Source: Candidatus Roseilinea sp.
Lineage (GTDB): Bacteria > Chloroflexota > Anaerolineae > J036 > Brachytrichaceae
Assembly: GCA_025998955.1 (NCBI GenBank)
Contig: AP024676.1
Span: 3,968,001 to 4,032,000 of the forward strand
DNA: 64,000 bases
Direction of reading: 5' to 3'
Shown: positions 41,906 through 50,194 of the stretch, one piece after another
Position numbering within the stretch: the first letter of the stretch is position 1
How the letters are laid out: each line of letters starts with the position of its first letter
The notes under the pieces: model-generated
Seen by the model: the letters and a program-made list of their open reading frames with translations, nothing else
What the model was told of the DNA's origin: nothing
Database searches by the model: none
Translations under genes and position numbers: made by a program

Positions 41906-43285
41906 TCAGATCTTCCCAAAGGCGATCGTTGCGTTCTGCCCACCGAGGCCGAATGAATTGGAGATGGCGATGTTGACTTCCTTGAGGCGGGCTTTGTGCG
42001 GCACGTAGTCCAAATCGCACGCCGGATCGGGATGGTGCAGGTTGATGGTGGGTGGAATGATGCCGGTCTTGATCGTCATCACCGTGCTCAGCGCCTCGAT
42101 GGCACCGGCTGCACCCATAGCGTGGCCGACCATGGACTTAGTGCTGGTGACCGGAATGTCGTAGGCGTATTCGCCGAAGACATGTTTGATCGCGGCCGTC
42201 TCGAGCGCGTCGTTGGTTTGTGTGGCCGACCCGTGCGCGTTGATGTAGTCCACGTGATGCGGCGCGATGCCGGCGTCTTGCAGGGCCCACATCATGGCGC
42301 GGATCGCCCCGCTGGCCGAAGGGTCGGGAATGGCAATGTGATAGGCGTCGGACGAGACGCCCATGCCGAGCACCTCGGCGTAGATCGTCGCGCCGCGCGC
42401 CTTGGCCCGCTCGTAGTCTTCCAGCATCATCACCGTGCAGCCTTCGCTGTACGCGAAGCCATCGCGCGTGATGTCGAATGGGCGCTGCGCGAGTTCGGGG
42501 TGGTCGTTCATTGTGCTGAGCACGCGCAGCTTGGAGAAGGCGACGATGGCCGTCTCGATCACCACGGCTTCCACACCGCCGGCCAGCACCGCATCGGCTT
42601 TGCCCAGGCGGATCATCTCAGCGCCGTCGCCGATGGCTTGCGTGCCGGATGCGCACGCCGCCACCACCGTGCTCAGCGGCCCTTTCAACCCAAACCGCGT
42701 GCTGATGTGATGGCCGGGCGCGTTGGGCAGCGCAGCGGGGAGGGCAAACGGATTCGTGCGCTTGTAGCCGTATTGATAGTATTCCCGCGATCCGTTCTCC
42801 GACATCTCATAGCCACCCAGCGCTGTGCCCATCACGATGCCTACCCGATCGGGCTTCACATCTTTGCCGATGCGCAACCCGGATTGCTCGATGGCTTCCT
42901 GAGCAGCGGCTACGGCGAAGTGTGAGCAACGCGCCATGCGCCGGGCCTCCTTGGCGTCAATGTACTTGAGCGGATCAAATCCTTTGACCTCGCCGGCGAT
43001 GCGCACCGGCAGATTGCTGGGGTCGAATTGAGTGATCGGACCGATGCCGCTGCGCCCCACCACTAAATTGTTCCAGGTGTCCATCAAGTTCAGGCCCAGC
43101 ACAGTGATCGCGCCGATGCCGGTGATGACGACGCGACGCCGCCTGCTGCCGTTCGGCGTGTGGATGTGTATGACGGGCCGCGACTCGCCCGCGTCGCTTC
43201 GCTCACGCCTCAGCACGCGCTTGCTGGCGTTGGTGAAGCGGCTCAGGCCGCGCCGTAGGCTGGAGAATCGTTTAGGTCGTGCCAT
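41906..43285 (-). CDS. fabF: Beta-ketoacyl-ACP synthase II, N-terminally extended
   Basis: Condenses malonyl-ACP with acyl-ACP in fatty acid elongation. The 459-residue protein has the complete thiolase-fold triad: Cys211 in V-A-A-C-A-S-G-T, His351 in N-A-H-G-S-A-T and His388 in G-H-A-M-G-A-A-G. The family normally starts a few residues before V-V-I-T-G-I-G; here about 50 Arg/Lys/Ser-rich residues precede it. No ribosome binding site is seen at ATG 43285, and no ATG, GTG or TTG lies near residue 50, so the extension may be genuine. It follows plsX, a common fatty-acid/phospholipid pairing. Confidence 0.95.
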   Translation of the reverse strand: MARPKRFSSLRRGLSRFTNASKRVLRRERSDAGESRPVIHIHTPNGSRRRRVVITGIGAITVLGLNLMDTWNNLVVGRSGIGPITQFDPSNLPVRIAGEVKGFDPLKYIDAKEARRMARCSHFAVAAAQEAIEQSGLRIGKDVKPDRVGIVMGTALGGYEMSENGSREYYQYGYKRTNPFALPAALPNAPGHHISTRFGLKGPLSTVVAACASGTQAIGDGAEMIRLGKADAVLAGGVEAVVIETAIVAFSKLRVLSTMNDHPELAQRPFDITRDGFAYSEGCTVMMLEDYERAKARGATIYAEVLGMGVSSDAYHIAIPDPSASGAIRAMMWALQDAGIAPHHVDYINAHGSATQTNDALETAAIKHVFGEYAYDIPVTSTKSMVGHAMGAAGAIEALSTVMTIKTGIIPPTINLHHPDPACDLDYVPHKARLKEVNIAISNSFGLGGQNATIAFGKI

Positions 43286-43333
43286 GTCGAAGTCGCAAAT
43301 TCAAGATGTCTCGGACGGGTCGCGTGGCGGACT

Positions 43334-44362
43334 TCAGCCGGCCGGCGTACGTGCTTCGACGTTCGTCACCTTCGGCAGCGCTTCCAGCCCTTTCTCGATC
43401 GCATCCACGACGCCGTGCTCCACTGCTTCGGCTGCGCGCATGAGCGCCGAACGAATCGCGCGCGCTTTGCTGCGGCCGTGGCCAATGATTACAACACCGT
43501 CCACGCCTAGGAGTGGCGCGCCGCCGATCTCCTCGTAGTTGGTGCGCTTGCTGATGCGCTCGATGGCATCCTTGATCAGCAGGCCGCCCAGTTTGCTCTT
43601 TGGCGTGCGCATGATCTCTTCGCGCAGCATGCCCTTGATGAAATCCCCCATACCCTCGGACAACTTAACGATCACATTGCCGGTGAAGCCGTCCGTCACG
43701 AAGACGTCAGCGTTGCCGGCCGGTAGGTCGCGGCCCTCGGCGTTGCCGATGAAGTTGATCGGCGCTTTCTTGAGGAGCTGATGGGCTTGCTGTACCAGCT
43801 CGTTGCCTTTGGTCTCCTCTTCGCCGTTGGACATGATCGCCACGCGCGGGTTGCGAATGCCCATCACGCGCTCGGCGTAGATGCTACCCATCAGGCCGAA
43901 TTGCACCAGGTATTCCGGCTTACAGTCGGCGTTCGCCCCAACGTCGAGCAAGAACACCCATCCTTTGGCAGTGGGGAAGACCGAGGATAATGCCGGGCGG
44001 AGGATGCCCTTGATGCGGCCCAGGTGAAAGAGCGCCGCAGCCAATGCGCCGCCAGTGTTACCCATGGTGACGAAGGCATCGGCATCGCCATTGCGCACCA
44101 TCTGCATGCCCACCACCATCGAGCTGTTCTTCTTTGTCTTCACTGCCTGCGCCGGGTGCTCGCTCATCTCGATCACTTCGCTGGCGTGTACGATCGGCAG
44201 GTGTAAGTTGGCGGTGTTGTGTTGCACGAGCAGCGGGCGAATCATCTCCTGGCGCCCGACCAGGACGATCTCCCAGCCGAACTCGCGCGCCGTGCTCACG
44301 GCGGCTTCGACATTTGGCCCGGGGCCGAAGTCGCCACCCATCGCATCTAAAACGATCTTCAT
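43334..44362 (-). CDS. plsX: Phosphate acyltransferase PlsX
   Basis: Makes acyl-phosphate from acyl-ACP, the donor for PlsY in phosphatidic acid synthesis. The 342-residue protein starts M-K-I-V-L-D-A-M-G-G-D with the family's P-loop-like opening. It also has the conserved H-A-S-E-V-I-E-M, G-N-T-G-G, V-L-L-D-V-G-A-N-A-like, and T-D-G-F-T-G-N-V motifs. It lies 48 bp upstream of fabF in the same direction, which suits coordinated membrane lipid synthesis. No rpmF is present next to it. Confidence 0.97.
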   Translation of the reverse strand: MKIVLDAMGGDFGPGPNVEAAVSTAREFGWEIVLVGRQEMIRPLLVQHNTANLHLPIVHASEVIEMSEHPAQAVKTKKNSSMVVGMQMVRNGDADAFVTMGNTGGALAAALFHLGRIKGILRPALSSVFPTAKGWVFLLDVGANADCKPEYLVQFGLMGSIYAERVMGIRNPRVAIMSNGEEETKGNELVQQAHQLLKKAPINFIGNAEGRDLPAGNADVFVTDGFTGNVIVKLSEGMGDFIKGMLREEIMRTPKSKLGGLLIKDAIERISKRTNYEEIGGAPLLGVDGVVIIGHGRSKARAIRSALMRAAEAVEHGVVDAIEKGLEALPKVTNVEARTPAG

Positions 44363-44437
44363 GGTCTCGCAGTTGTGAGATGCAGCTTCCGAATGAGGCG
44401 CGGCGGAAGTCGCTTCCCCCGCATCGCTGCTGCGCGT

Positions 44438-45091
44438 TCAGTTCCTCGAAAAAATGTGATTGTCCTCTGGAGGCCGGATGGCGGAAGCGACGATGCTCAT
44501 TATCTTCAGTTCCTCGCGCAGGACTTCGGATTCGATGGCGAGCAGATCGGTCACGCGCGCCTGAGAGAGCAGAAATTGTTTCTGCTCCAACGGCAGGCGC
44601 AAGGCGATGGCAGTGAACACGGCGACATCCACCGGCTGCGTGGGGAACTGGTCGAACCGGAAGCTTAGGCCGTTGGCTTCACCCAGCAGCTTCAGATAAC
44701 GCGCCAGCCGTTGCGATACCGTATTCACGAGTGGGTCGGCAGGCACTACGTCCTCAACGAACGGAAAGGGCGTGACATCGCCGATCAGGTAGCCGTGCTC
44801 GCTGACGCGAAAGTTGTGCAGCCGGAACCGCTCTTCGCCCAGCGTCAGGATGTTCATCCGCCCATCGGACAGGCGCTTCGCGTCGGTCACGCGCGCCGAT
44901 GTGCCGATGTCGTGCGGTTCATCCGGCTCTTCGTCTCGCGCCAGCACAACGCCGAACGGCTCGTCATTCTCGATACAGCGCCGGATCATGATCCGGTAGC
45001 GCGGTTCGAAGATGTGCAGCGGCAACGTCTGGCCGGGAAATAGCACGGCGTTCAAGGGAAACAACGGCAATTCGTGGACCTTCGCCTCCAT
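44438..45091 (-). CDS. LON substrate-binding-domain protein
   Basis: A 217-residue stand-alone version of the N-terminal domain of Lon protease. It shows E-L-P-L-F-P-L-N-A-V-L-F-P-G near 6-19 and L-P-L-H-I-F-E-P-R-Y-R, then a helical half ending R-E-E-L-K-I-M. It has no ATPase or protease domain. Such proteins are thought to bind unfolded polypeptides or be cofactors of degradation; the client is unknown. I chose ATG 45091, with GGAG 8 nt upstream and the family start immediately after. A 53-residue upstream extension has no family features. Confidence 0.9.
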   Translation of the reverse strand: MEAKVHELPLFPLNAVLFPGQTLPLHIFEPRYRIMIRRCIENDEPFGVVLARDEEPDEPHDIGTSARVTDAKRLSDGRMNILTLGEERFRLHNFRVSEHGYLIGDVTPFPFVEDVVPADPLVNTVSQRLARYLKLLGEANGLSFRFDQFPTQPVDVAVFTAIALRLPLEQKQFLLSQARVTDLLAIESEVLREELKIMSIVASAIRPPEDNHIFSRN

Positions 45092-45324
45092 CCTTTTTGC
45101 TCCAGAGCTTGGCAGATTATATCTGTCCTGCGCGTTCTCTCCCACATATGGGGCATTCGCCAACCGGGGGCAGACGTATTCGCTAGGGCGCACTCTGCCC
45201 CATGCGCGGCATATCCAGGCGCGGAACGGCGTCCGCGCCCGACCATGCAAATTCTGCCCCTGGGCACGAATGCACCCCTCATACCTACGCGTGTCGAAAG
45301 GTAGCCGCCGGTCGAGCGTGATGC

Positions 45325-45330
45325 TACACT
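45325..45330 (+). promoter_or_regulatory. -10 element of a leaderless start
   Basis: TACACT ends 7 nt before the ATG at 45338. The rest of the 246-bp divergent spacer (45092-45337) shows no other clear signal. Confidence 0.45.
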
Positions 45331-45337
45331 TGTCTGC

Positions 45338-46276
45338 ATGTCCGGTTCAGCACACGACATCCCGCCAGCGTGGGCGCATAACCTGGATGCCCGCGAGTTT
45401 CGCACCTTCATTGCGCTGGTCGAACGCTATTTCACCGAGCGCCACATTCCCGTCCAGGTGAAGGCCGACGAGGGCGTGGTGCAGCCGGCAGCCGGCGTGT
45501 TCGACCACTCGAGCGTGCTTGGCCTGCAAAACGTTGCGCAGGCATGCGCCCAAGTCGCCGTCGAGCGTTGGCCGAGCTTGATTGCAGAGCACTTCGATTG
45601 CATCTTCGCCGTGAGCGGCGACCAGAATGCGCTGACCGTGGATGTCGGTGATTTCAACAAGGTCAGTGAGCGATTACGCGCCCGGCTGTATCCGGTGGAT
45701 CTGCTGAGCCAATCTGTCGAGACGATTCACCGCCCTGGCCCTGAAGGCACAATCGAGGTGATCGTGCTGGATCTGCCCACGACTGTCCGGACGATCTCGC
45801 GATCAGAAGCGAAAGGCTGGGCGCTGGAAACCACGGCGTTGTTCGAGATCGGCAGGCGCAATTTGCGGCGCGCTGGCCTGCTGAAGCATACGGCGGTGGC
45901 CGTGCGGCCCGGCGTGGAGATCCATCTGTATTCCGGCGATCCCTACTATGCCGCCAGCCACGCGCTGATCCTCGATGCTTATCTGCCGAACAATCTGCCG
46001 CACGGTGTGTTGGTAGGCTTGCCCAGGCGCGATGCCATCCTGCTGCACATCATCCGCAACATCGGCGTGGCCGAGGCGATCGGCTCGATGCTACAGGCCA
46101 TCGTCGGCATGTATGCCGATGGACCTGGCTCGCTCAGCCCCAACCTCTACTGGTTCTGGCATGGCGAATTCATCACGCTGCCCTATGAGCTGGACGGCAA
46201 CGTGTTGGATTTCTCGCCGCCTGCAGATTTCGCCGCGCTTTTAGAGCGCCTCGGCGAGAGCGCGGAGCTGTCCTGA
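45338..46276 (+). CDS. Conserved protein of unknown function (possibly DUF1444-like)
   Basis: A 312-residue soluble protein, mixed alpha/beta, without signal peptide or membrane helix. It has E-R-Y-F-T-E-R-H near residue 30, A-D-E-G-V-V-Q-P, G-L-Q-N-V-A-Q near 62, a D-L-P-T-T-V-R-T-I-S-R run near 148, and Y-A-A-S-H-A-L-I-L-D-A-Y near 205. The overall layout resembles DUF1444/YtpQ-type proteins of unknown function, but I cannot confirm the family from memory. A small acid-rich C-terminus follows W-F-W-H-G-E-F. Nothing near it suggests a role. Confidence 0.55.
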   Translation: MSGSAHDIPPAWAHNLDAREFRTFIALVERYFTERHIPVQVKADEGVVQPAAGVFDHSSVLGLQNVAQACAQVAVERWPSLIAEHFDCIFAVSGDQNALTVDVGDFNKVSERLRARLYPVDLLSQSVETIHRPGPEGTIEVIVLDLPTTVRTISRSEAKGWALETTALFEIGRRNLRRAGLLKHTAVAVRPGVEIHLYSGDPYYAASHALILDAYLPNNLPHGVLVGLPRRDAILLHIIRNIGVAEAIGSMLQAIVGMYADGPGSLSPNLYWFWHGEFITLPYELDGNVLDFSPPADFAALLERLGESAELS

Positions 46277-46392
46277 GCCAGATGCGCTGGCACTTGGCGC
46301 ATGCACACACGAAGGCCGCATGCGTATCATCGCGGAGCAGCATGGCGCGTTCACCGGCACAAGCCTGAAGCAGACGCTTTCGACGCTGTAGC

Positions 46393-47181
46393 ATGGATCT
46401 GCAACTCAAGAACAAGGTCGCCGTAGTGATGGCGGCCAGCAGAGGATTGGGCGCGGCGACGGCGCGTGTGTTCGCCGAGGAAGGCGCGCACGTCGTCATT
46501 TCGGCGCGCGATGCACAGGCGCTGCACGCGACAGCCCAGGATATCGCTCGACGCACCGATGTCCGCGTGCTGCCGGTGGTCGCCGATTCGTCCAAAGCCG
46601 CCGACGTCGAACGCTTGATGGATACGGCCGTCCGCACCTTCGGGCGGATTGACGCGTTGGTGGCCAACGCAGGCGGCCCGCCGGCCGGCCGCTTCATGGA
46701 CTTCGATGATGCAGCCTGGCAACAGGCCATCGAACTGACGCTGATGAGCGCCGTCCGCGCGGCGCGCGCAGTGATTCCGGTCATGCAGCGGCAGGGCGGC
46801 GGCAGCATCACCTTCATTACCTCGGTCAGCGTCAAACACACGCTCGACAACTTGGTGTTCAGCAACAGCCTGCGTTTGGCGGTAGCCGGCATGGTCAAGA
46901 CGCTGGCGCGTGAAGTCGGGCCGGACAATATCCGCGTCAACCTGATCTGTCCTGGCTACACGGCGACCGACCGTGTGCTGGCCCTGGCGGCGATGCATGC
47001 CCAGCGCAACGGTACGACGGTCGAAGCGGAGCTGGCCAAGTCCGGCGCTAACACAGCGTTGGGGCGCGTCGCTTCGGTCGAAGAGTTCGCGCGGCCCTGC
47101 GTATTCCTGGCCTCGCCGGCGGCCAGCTACATCACCGGCGCCGCGCTCATCGTGGACGGTGGTCAGAGCCGGGCTCTTTGA
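46393..47181 (+). CDS. Short-chain dehydrogenase/reductase
   Basis: A 262-residue SDR. Cofactor motif A-A-S-R-G-L-G-A-A is near residues 13-21, N-A-G-G near 97, a serine in F-I-T-S-V-S-V near 140, but the usual Tyr of Y-x-x-x-K is replaced: the segment after V-K-H-T-L-D-N-L-V-F-S-N-S-L reads without a clear YxxxK. This departure resembles the 3-oxoacyl-ACP reductase-like SDRs of the B. subtilis YjdA/YohF type, whose activity is unproven. A C-terminal S-P-A-A-S-Y-I-T-G-x-A-L-I-V-D-G-G matches classical SDRs. Substrate unknown. A short repeat begins at its stop codon. Confidence 0.85.
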   Translation: MDLQLKNKVAVVMAASRGLGAATARVFAEEGAHVVISARDAQALHATAQDIARRTDVRVLPVVADSSKAADVERLMDTAVRTFGRIDALVANAGGPPAGRFMDFDDAAWQQAIELTLMSAVRAARAVIPVMQRQGGGSITFITSVSVKHTLDNLVFSNSLRLAVAGMVKTLAREVGPDNIRVNLICPGYTATDRVLALAAMHAQRNGTTVEAELAKSGANTALGRVASVEEFARPCVFLASPAASYITGAALIVDGGQSRAL

Positions 47182-47240
47182 AGTCAGAAGTCAGAATGTC
47201 AGAGGTCAGAAGTCAGAATGTCAGAGGTCAGAAGTCAGCG
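47178..47240. repeat. Short tandem repeat downstream of the SDR gene
   Basis: AGTCAGA/AGTCAGAATGTCAGAGGTC units repeated about eight times, starting within the SDR stop codon. The complement contains TCTGACCTCTGAC, as at 36541. A false 5' extension of the HAD gene reads through it. Confidence 0.9.
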
Positions 47241-47273
47241 GGTGGGGAATCGGTTGGGCAGCGTGTGGTGAAG

Positions 47274-47927
47274 ATGTATAGGCTCATTCTCTTCGATCTC
47301 GATGAAACGTTGTATCCGCGCTCGGCGAAGCTGATGGACGCGATCACCGAGCGCATCAACCAGTACATCGCCAATAAGTTCAGCGTGCCGATCGAGCAGG
47401 CGGCCGAGTTGCGCCGGCGCTTCCGCGGCTTGTATGGCACGGCCCTCCGCGGCATGATGGAAGAGGGCTATCCGGTCAACATAGACGAGTACTTCGAGTA
47501 TGTGCACGACATCGAGCTGGATGGCGTGCTGGCTGCCGATCCTCGGCTGCGTGACATGTTGCTGGGGATCCCCCTGCGGCGTGCCGTGCTCACCAACTCT
47601 AACATCGAGCATGCTCTGCGCATCTTGCAACATATGGGCATTGCCGATTGTTTCGAGCGGGTGATAGACATTCGCGCCCTCAGCTTTCGCAACAAGCCCG
47701 ATCCGTTGTCCTATCAGATCGCGCTGGAGATGTTGCGCGTGACGCCGCGCGAGGTGATCTTCGTCGAGGACACGCCGGTCAATACGCGCGCTGCCCGCGC
47801 AATCGGTATGACGACGATCTTGATCGAATGTCCGCCGAGCGACGCCGCCGACTACTTCTTGGACAACGTCTTGGATGTGGGGCCGCTGGTGGCCCACTTG
47901 CTAAACTCCAAACAGAAATCATCGTAA
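47274..47927 (+). CDS. HAD-family hydrolase, pyrimidine 5'-nucleotidase-like
   Basis: A 217-residue phosphatase of the HAD superfamily. Motif I is F-D-L-D-E-T-L-Y-P with Asp8 and Asp10, motif II is L-T-N-S-N near 105, motif III is the lysine in R-N-K-P-D-P, and motif IV is F-V-E-D-T. The D-x-D-E-T-L-Y-P signature is typical of the SDT1/pyrimidine-5'-nucleotidase branch, which dephosphorylates nucleotides or related small phosphates. I chose ATG 47274, because the 32 residues upstream are encoded by the tandem repeat. The next gene starts 10 bp later. Confidence 0.9.
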   Translation: MYRLILFDLDETLYPRSAKLMDAITERINQYIANKFSVPIEQAAELRRRFRGLYGTALRGMMEEGYPVNIDEYFEYVHDIELDGVLAADPRLRDMLLGIPLRRAVLTNSNIEHALRILQHMGIADCFERVIDIRALSFRNKPDPLSYQIALEMLRVTPREVIFVEDTPVNTRAARAIGMTTILIECPPSDAADYFLDNVLDVGPLVAHLLNSKQKSS

Positions 47928-47937
47928 GGGATTCACC

Positions 47938-48816
47938 ATGAATCATTACCGCGTTTTGACCGAAGCGCAAGTGCGCAGCTTTCTAGAGGACGGTTATCTC
48001 ATCGTTAAGGACTGCCTGGACAGATCCATTGCGAACCGTTGGATTGAGGCAGCCTACGACCGACTGGGATACGACAAGAACGATCCCAATACTTGGACCA
48101 AGGAAATCGTGTGGATGGACCACCAGAACCAGTTGCCGGTGCGCGAAATCGCGCCGAAAGCCTGGGATGCCATCCTCGATGTGGTGGGGGGAGAGGAACG
48201 CCTGGAGACACAGGTGATGCGACTCCATCACAGCGGCCACTTCACCACCATCAACTCCTTCATCTGGTCCGACGCCTTCATCATCAACTTTCGGCGCGGC
48301 GCAGACAAACCTTGGCAACCCCCCTCGCCTCAAGTGAACGGCTGGCACAAGGACGGCAGCTACTTCCGCCACTTCCTCGACAGCCGCGAACAGGCACTGC
48401 TAACGATCGTATTGTGGTCGGACATGCTGCACCAGGGCGGTGCCACCTTCATCGCACCCGACTCCGTGCGCGTCGTGGCGCGCTATCTATATGAGCACCC
48501 CGAAGGCGTTGAGCCACATGATTTCGATTTTCAGGCCTTGATCAGCCAGTGCACGCGCTTCGAGGAGTTGACCGGCGAGGCCGGGGACTTCGTCATCCTG
48601 CACCCGTTCATGTTGCATGCTTCGTCGCAGAACGTGCTCGGCAAGCCGCGCTTCATGAGCAACCCGCCGGTTGTGCTCAAGGAGCCGATGAATTTCAATC
48701 GCGAGAACCCGGACGAGTTCTCGCTGTTGGAGCGCGCCACGCTGCACTATCTTGGGCTGGAGCGGCTGGACTTCCGACCCACGGCGCCGCGTCGGGCGTA
48801 TTGGTCGCCGGCGTAG
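47938..48816 (+). CDS. Phytanoyl-CoA dioxygenase (PhyH) family protein
   Basis: A 292-residue Fe(II)/2-oxoglutarate oxygenase. The metal site is W-H-K-D-G near 138-142, with the distal histidine in L-H-P-F-M-L-H-A-S-S-Q-N near 221-232. The N-terminal F-L-E-D-G-Y-L-I-V-K-D-C segment is the common PhyH opening. Substrate is unknown. It follows the HAD phosphatase by 10 bp and precedes an aminotransferase, so it may belong to a small biosynthetic or degradative set. The evidence for that is proximity only. Confidence 0.9.
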   Translation: MNHYRVLTEAQVRSFLEDGYLIVKDCLDRSIANRWIEAAYDRLGYDKNDPNTWTKEIVWMDHQNQLPVREIAPKAWDAILDVVGGEERLETQVMRLHHSGHFTTINSFIWSDAFIINFRRGADKPWQPPSPQVNGWHKDGSYFRHFLDSREQALLTIVLWSDMLHQGGATFIAPDSVRVVARYLYEHPEGVEPHDFDFQALISQCTRFEELTGEAGDFVILHPFMLHASSQNVLGKPRFMSNPPVVLKEPMNFNRENPDEFSLLERATLHYLGLERLDFRPTAPRRAYWSPA

Positions 48817-48892
48817 AGAATGCCCACAGCCCCATCTCGGTCAGCCGGCCTACACCGGCGATAATCAGGCCATTCAACCCACAGGTGACCTT

Positions 48893-50125
48893 ATGACGAC
48901 GAACGGAACACATGTGCAGACGAAGCCGATGCAGCGGGTCAGCGCACGCACGGCAGCCGTGCAACCTTCGGCCACAATGGCCGTCGAAGGGCGCGTCAAG
49001 CAGATGCGCGCCGCCGGCGAGCCGGTGATCGGCTTCGGCGCCGGCGAGCCCGACTTCCCCACGCCCGAGCTGATCAAGCAAGCCGCCATCAAGGCCATCC
49101 ACGAAAACTTCACCCGCTATACCGAGACCGGCGGCATGGCCGCGCTCAAAGAAGCCATCGCTGCGCGCGAACGCCAGAACACCGGCCTCGACTATAAGGC
49201 CGGCCAGGTGGCCACCCACACCGGCGGCAAAGAATCGCTCTACCTGGCCTTTCAGGCGTTGTGCGAAGCCGGCGACGAAGTGCTGATCCCCGCGCCGTAT
49301 TGGGTGAGCTACGTCGAGCAGGTGCGTCTGGCCGAGGCGACGCCGGTGATCGTGCCGACCACTGTGCATGACCACTTCAAGGTGACCGGCGAACTGCTGG
49401 CGCGCTACACCACGCCGCGCACGCGCATCCTGGTGCTGAACTCGCCGTCGAACCCGACCGGCATGGTCTATACCCAGGCCGAGCTGGAGGACATCGCGGC
49501 ATGGGCGCGCACGAACGACGTCATCATCCTGAGCGACGAGCTGTACGATCGCATCGTGTTCAACCCGCCCTACGCGCGCTGGTTGCGCGTCGCCCCCGAC
49601 CTATACGACCGCACCATCGTGGTCAACGGATTGTCGAAAGCCTATGCCATGACCGGCTGGCGCCTGGGTTACTCGGTCGGACCGGAGTGGATTATCAAAG
49701 CCATGCTCAAGATCCAGAGCCATAGCAACTCGCACCCGACCTCGATCACGCAGGCGGCAGCGCTGGCGGCCTACACGAACGACCTAGAAGCCGAGATCGC
49801 CGCGATGGTGGCTGCGTTCAAGGAGCGGCGCGATTGGATCGTGGCCGCGCTGAACGAGATCCCGGGCGTGAACTGCGTCACCCCTGAAGGCGCGTTCTAC
49901 GTCTTCCCGGACTTCACCGGCGTGTTGGGCCGGCCGCTGAAATACGGTCGCACGTGCGACTCCAGCGAGGCGCTGGCCATGTACCTGCTCGACACGGTGA
50001 AGGTCGGCATCGTGCACGGCGAGGCGTTCGGTGCGCCGGGCTGCGCCCGTCTGAGTTACGCGATGAGCCTCGACAAAATCAAAGAAGGGATCGGGCGGAT
50101 GAAGGATGCGCTGGCGTTCGCTTGA
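48893..50125 (+). CDS. Class I/II pyridoxal-phosphate aminotransferase
   Basis: A 410-residue cytoplasmic transaminase of the aspartate/aromatic type. Signature points are G-A-G-E-P-D-F-P-T-P near 49-58, N-S-P-S-N-P-T-G near 183-190, D-E-L-Y-D-R near 215, and the PLP lysine Lys249 in N-G-L-S-K-A-Y-A-M-T-G-W-R. The R-L-S-Y-A near the C-terminus binds the substrate carboxylate. This subgroup (AspC/AspB of thermophiles and Chloroflexota) mostly converts aspartate and 2-oxoglutarate. ATG 48893 has AGGTGA upstream; a 47-residue longer frame overlaps the PhyH gene and is rejected. Confidence 0.93.
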   Translation: MTTNGTHVQTKPMQRVSARTAAVQPSATMAVEGRVKQMRAAGEPVIGFGAGEPDFPTPELIKQAAIKAIHENFTRYTETGGMAALKEAIAARERQNTGLDYKAGQVATHTGGKESLYLAFQALCEAGDEVLIPAPYWVSYVEQVRLAEATPVIVPTTVHDHFKVTGELLARYTTPRTRILVLNSPSNPTGMVYTQAELEDIAAWARTNDVIILSDELYDRIVFNPPYARWLRVAPDLYDRTIVVNGLSKAYAMTGWRLGYSVGPEWIIKAMLKIQSHSNSHPTSITQAAALAAYTNDLEAEIAAMVAAFKERRDWIVAALNEIPGVNCVTPEGAFYVFPDFTGVLGRPLKYGRTCDSSEALAMYLLDTVKVGIVHGEAFGAPGCARLSYAMSLDKIKEGIGRMKDALAFA

Positions 50126-50138
50126 GAAAGATGTTCAA

Positions 50139-50177
50139 AAAAGAAACCAGGCCTCTTGAACGAGCCTGGTTTCTTTT
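50139..50177. terminator. Bidirectional intrinsic terminator
   Basis: A perfect 14-bp stem with an 11-base loop. AAGAAACCAGGC (50141-50152) pairs with GCCTGGTTTCTT (50164-50175), extended by A-T pairs, so A-rich and T-rich flanks give a U tract both ways. It separates the plus-strand aminotransferase from the convergent rpoD. Confidence 0.92.
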
Positions 50178-50194
50178 GAGGTTTTCCCCATCGT

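Noticed and set aside
46320..46391. 23-residue ORF before the SDR gene
   Set aside because: Its TAG ends right before the SDR ATG, but it has no ribosome binding site, no recognisable features and is short enough to be chance.
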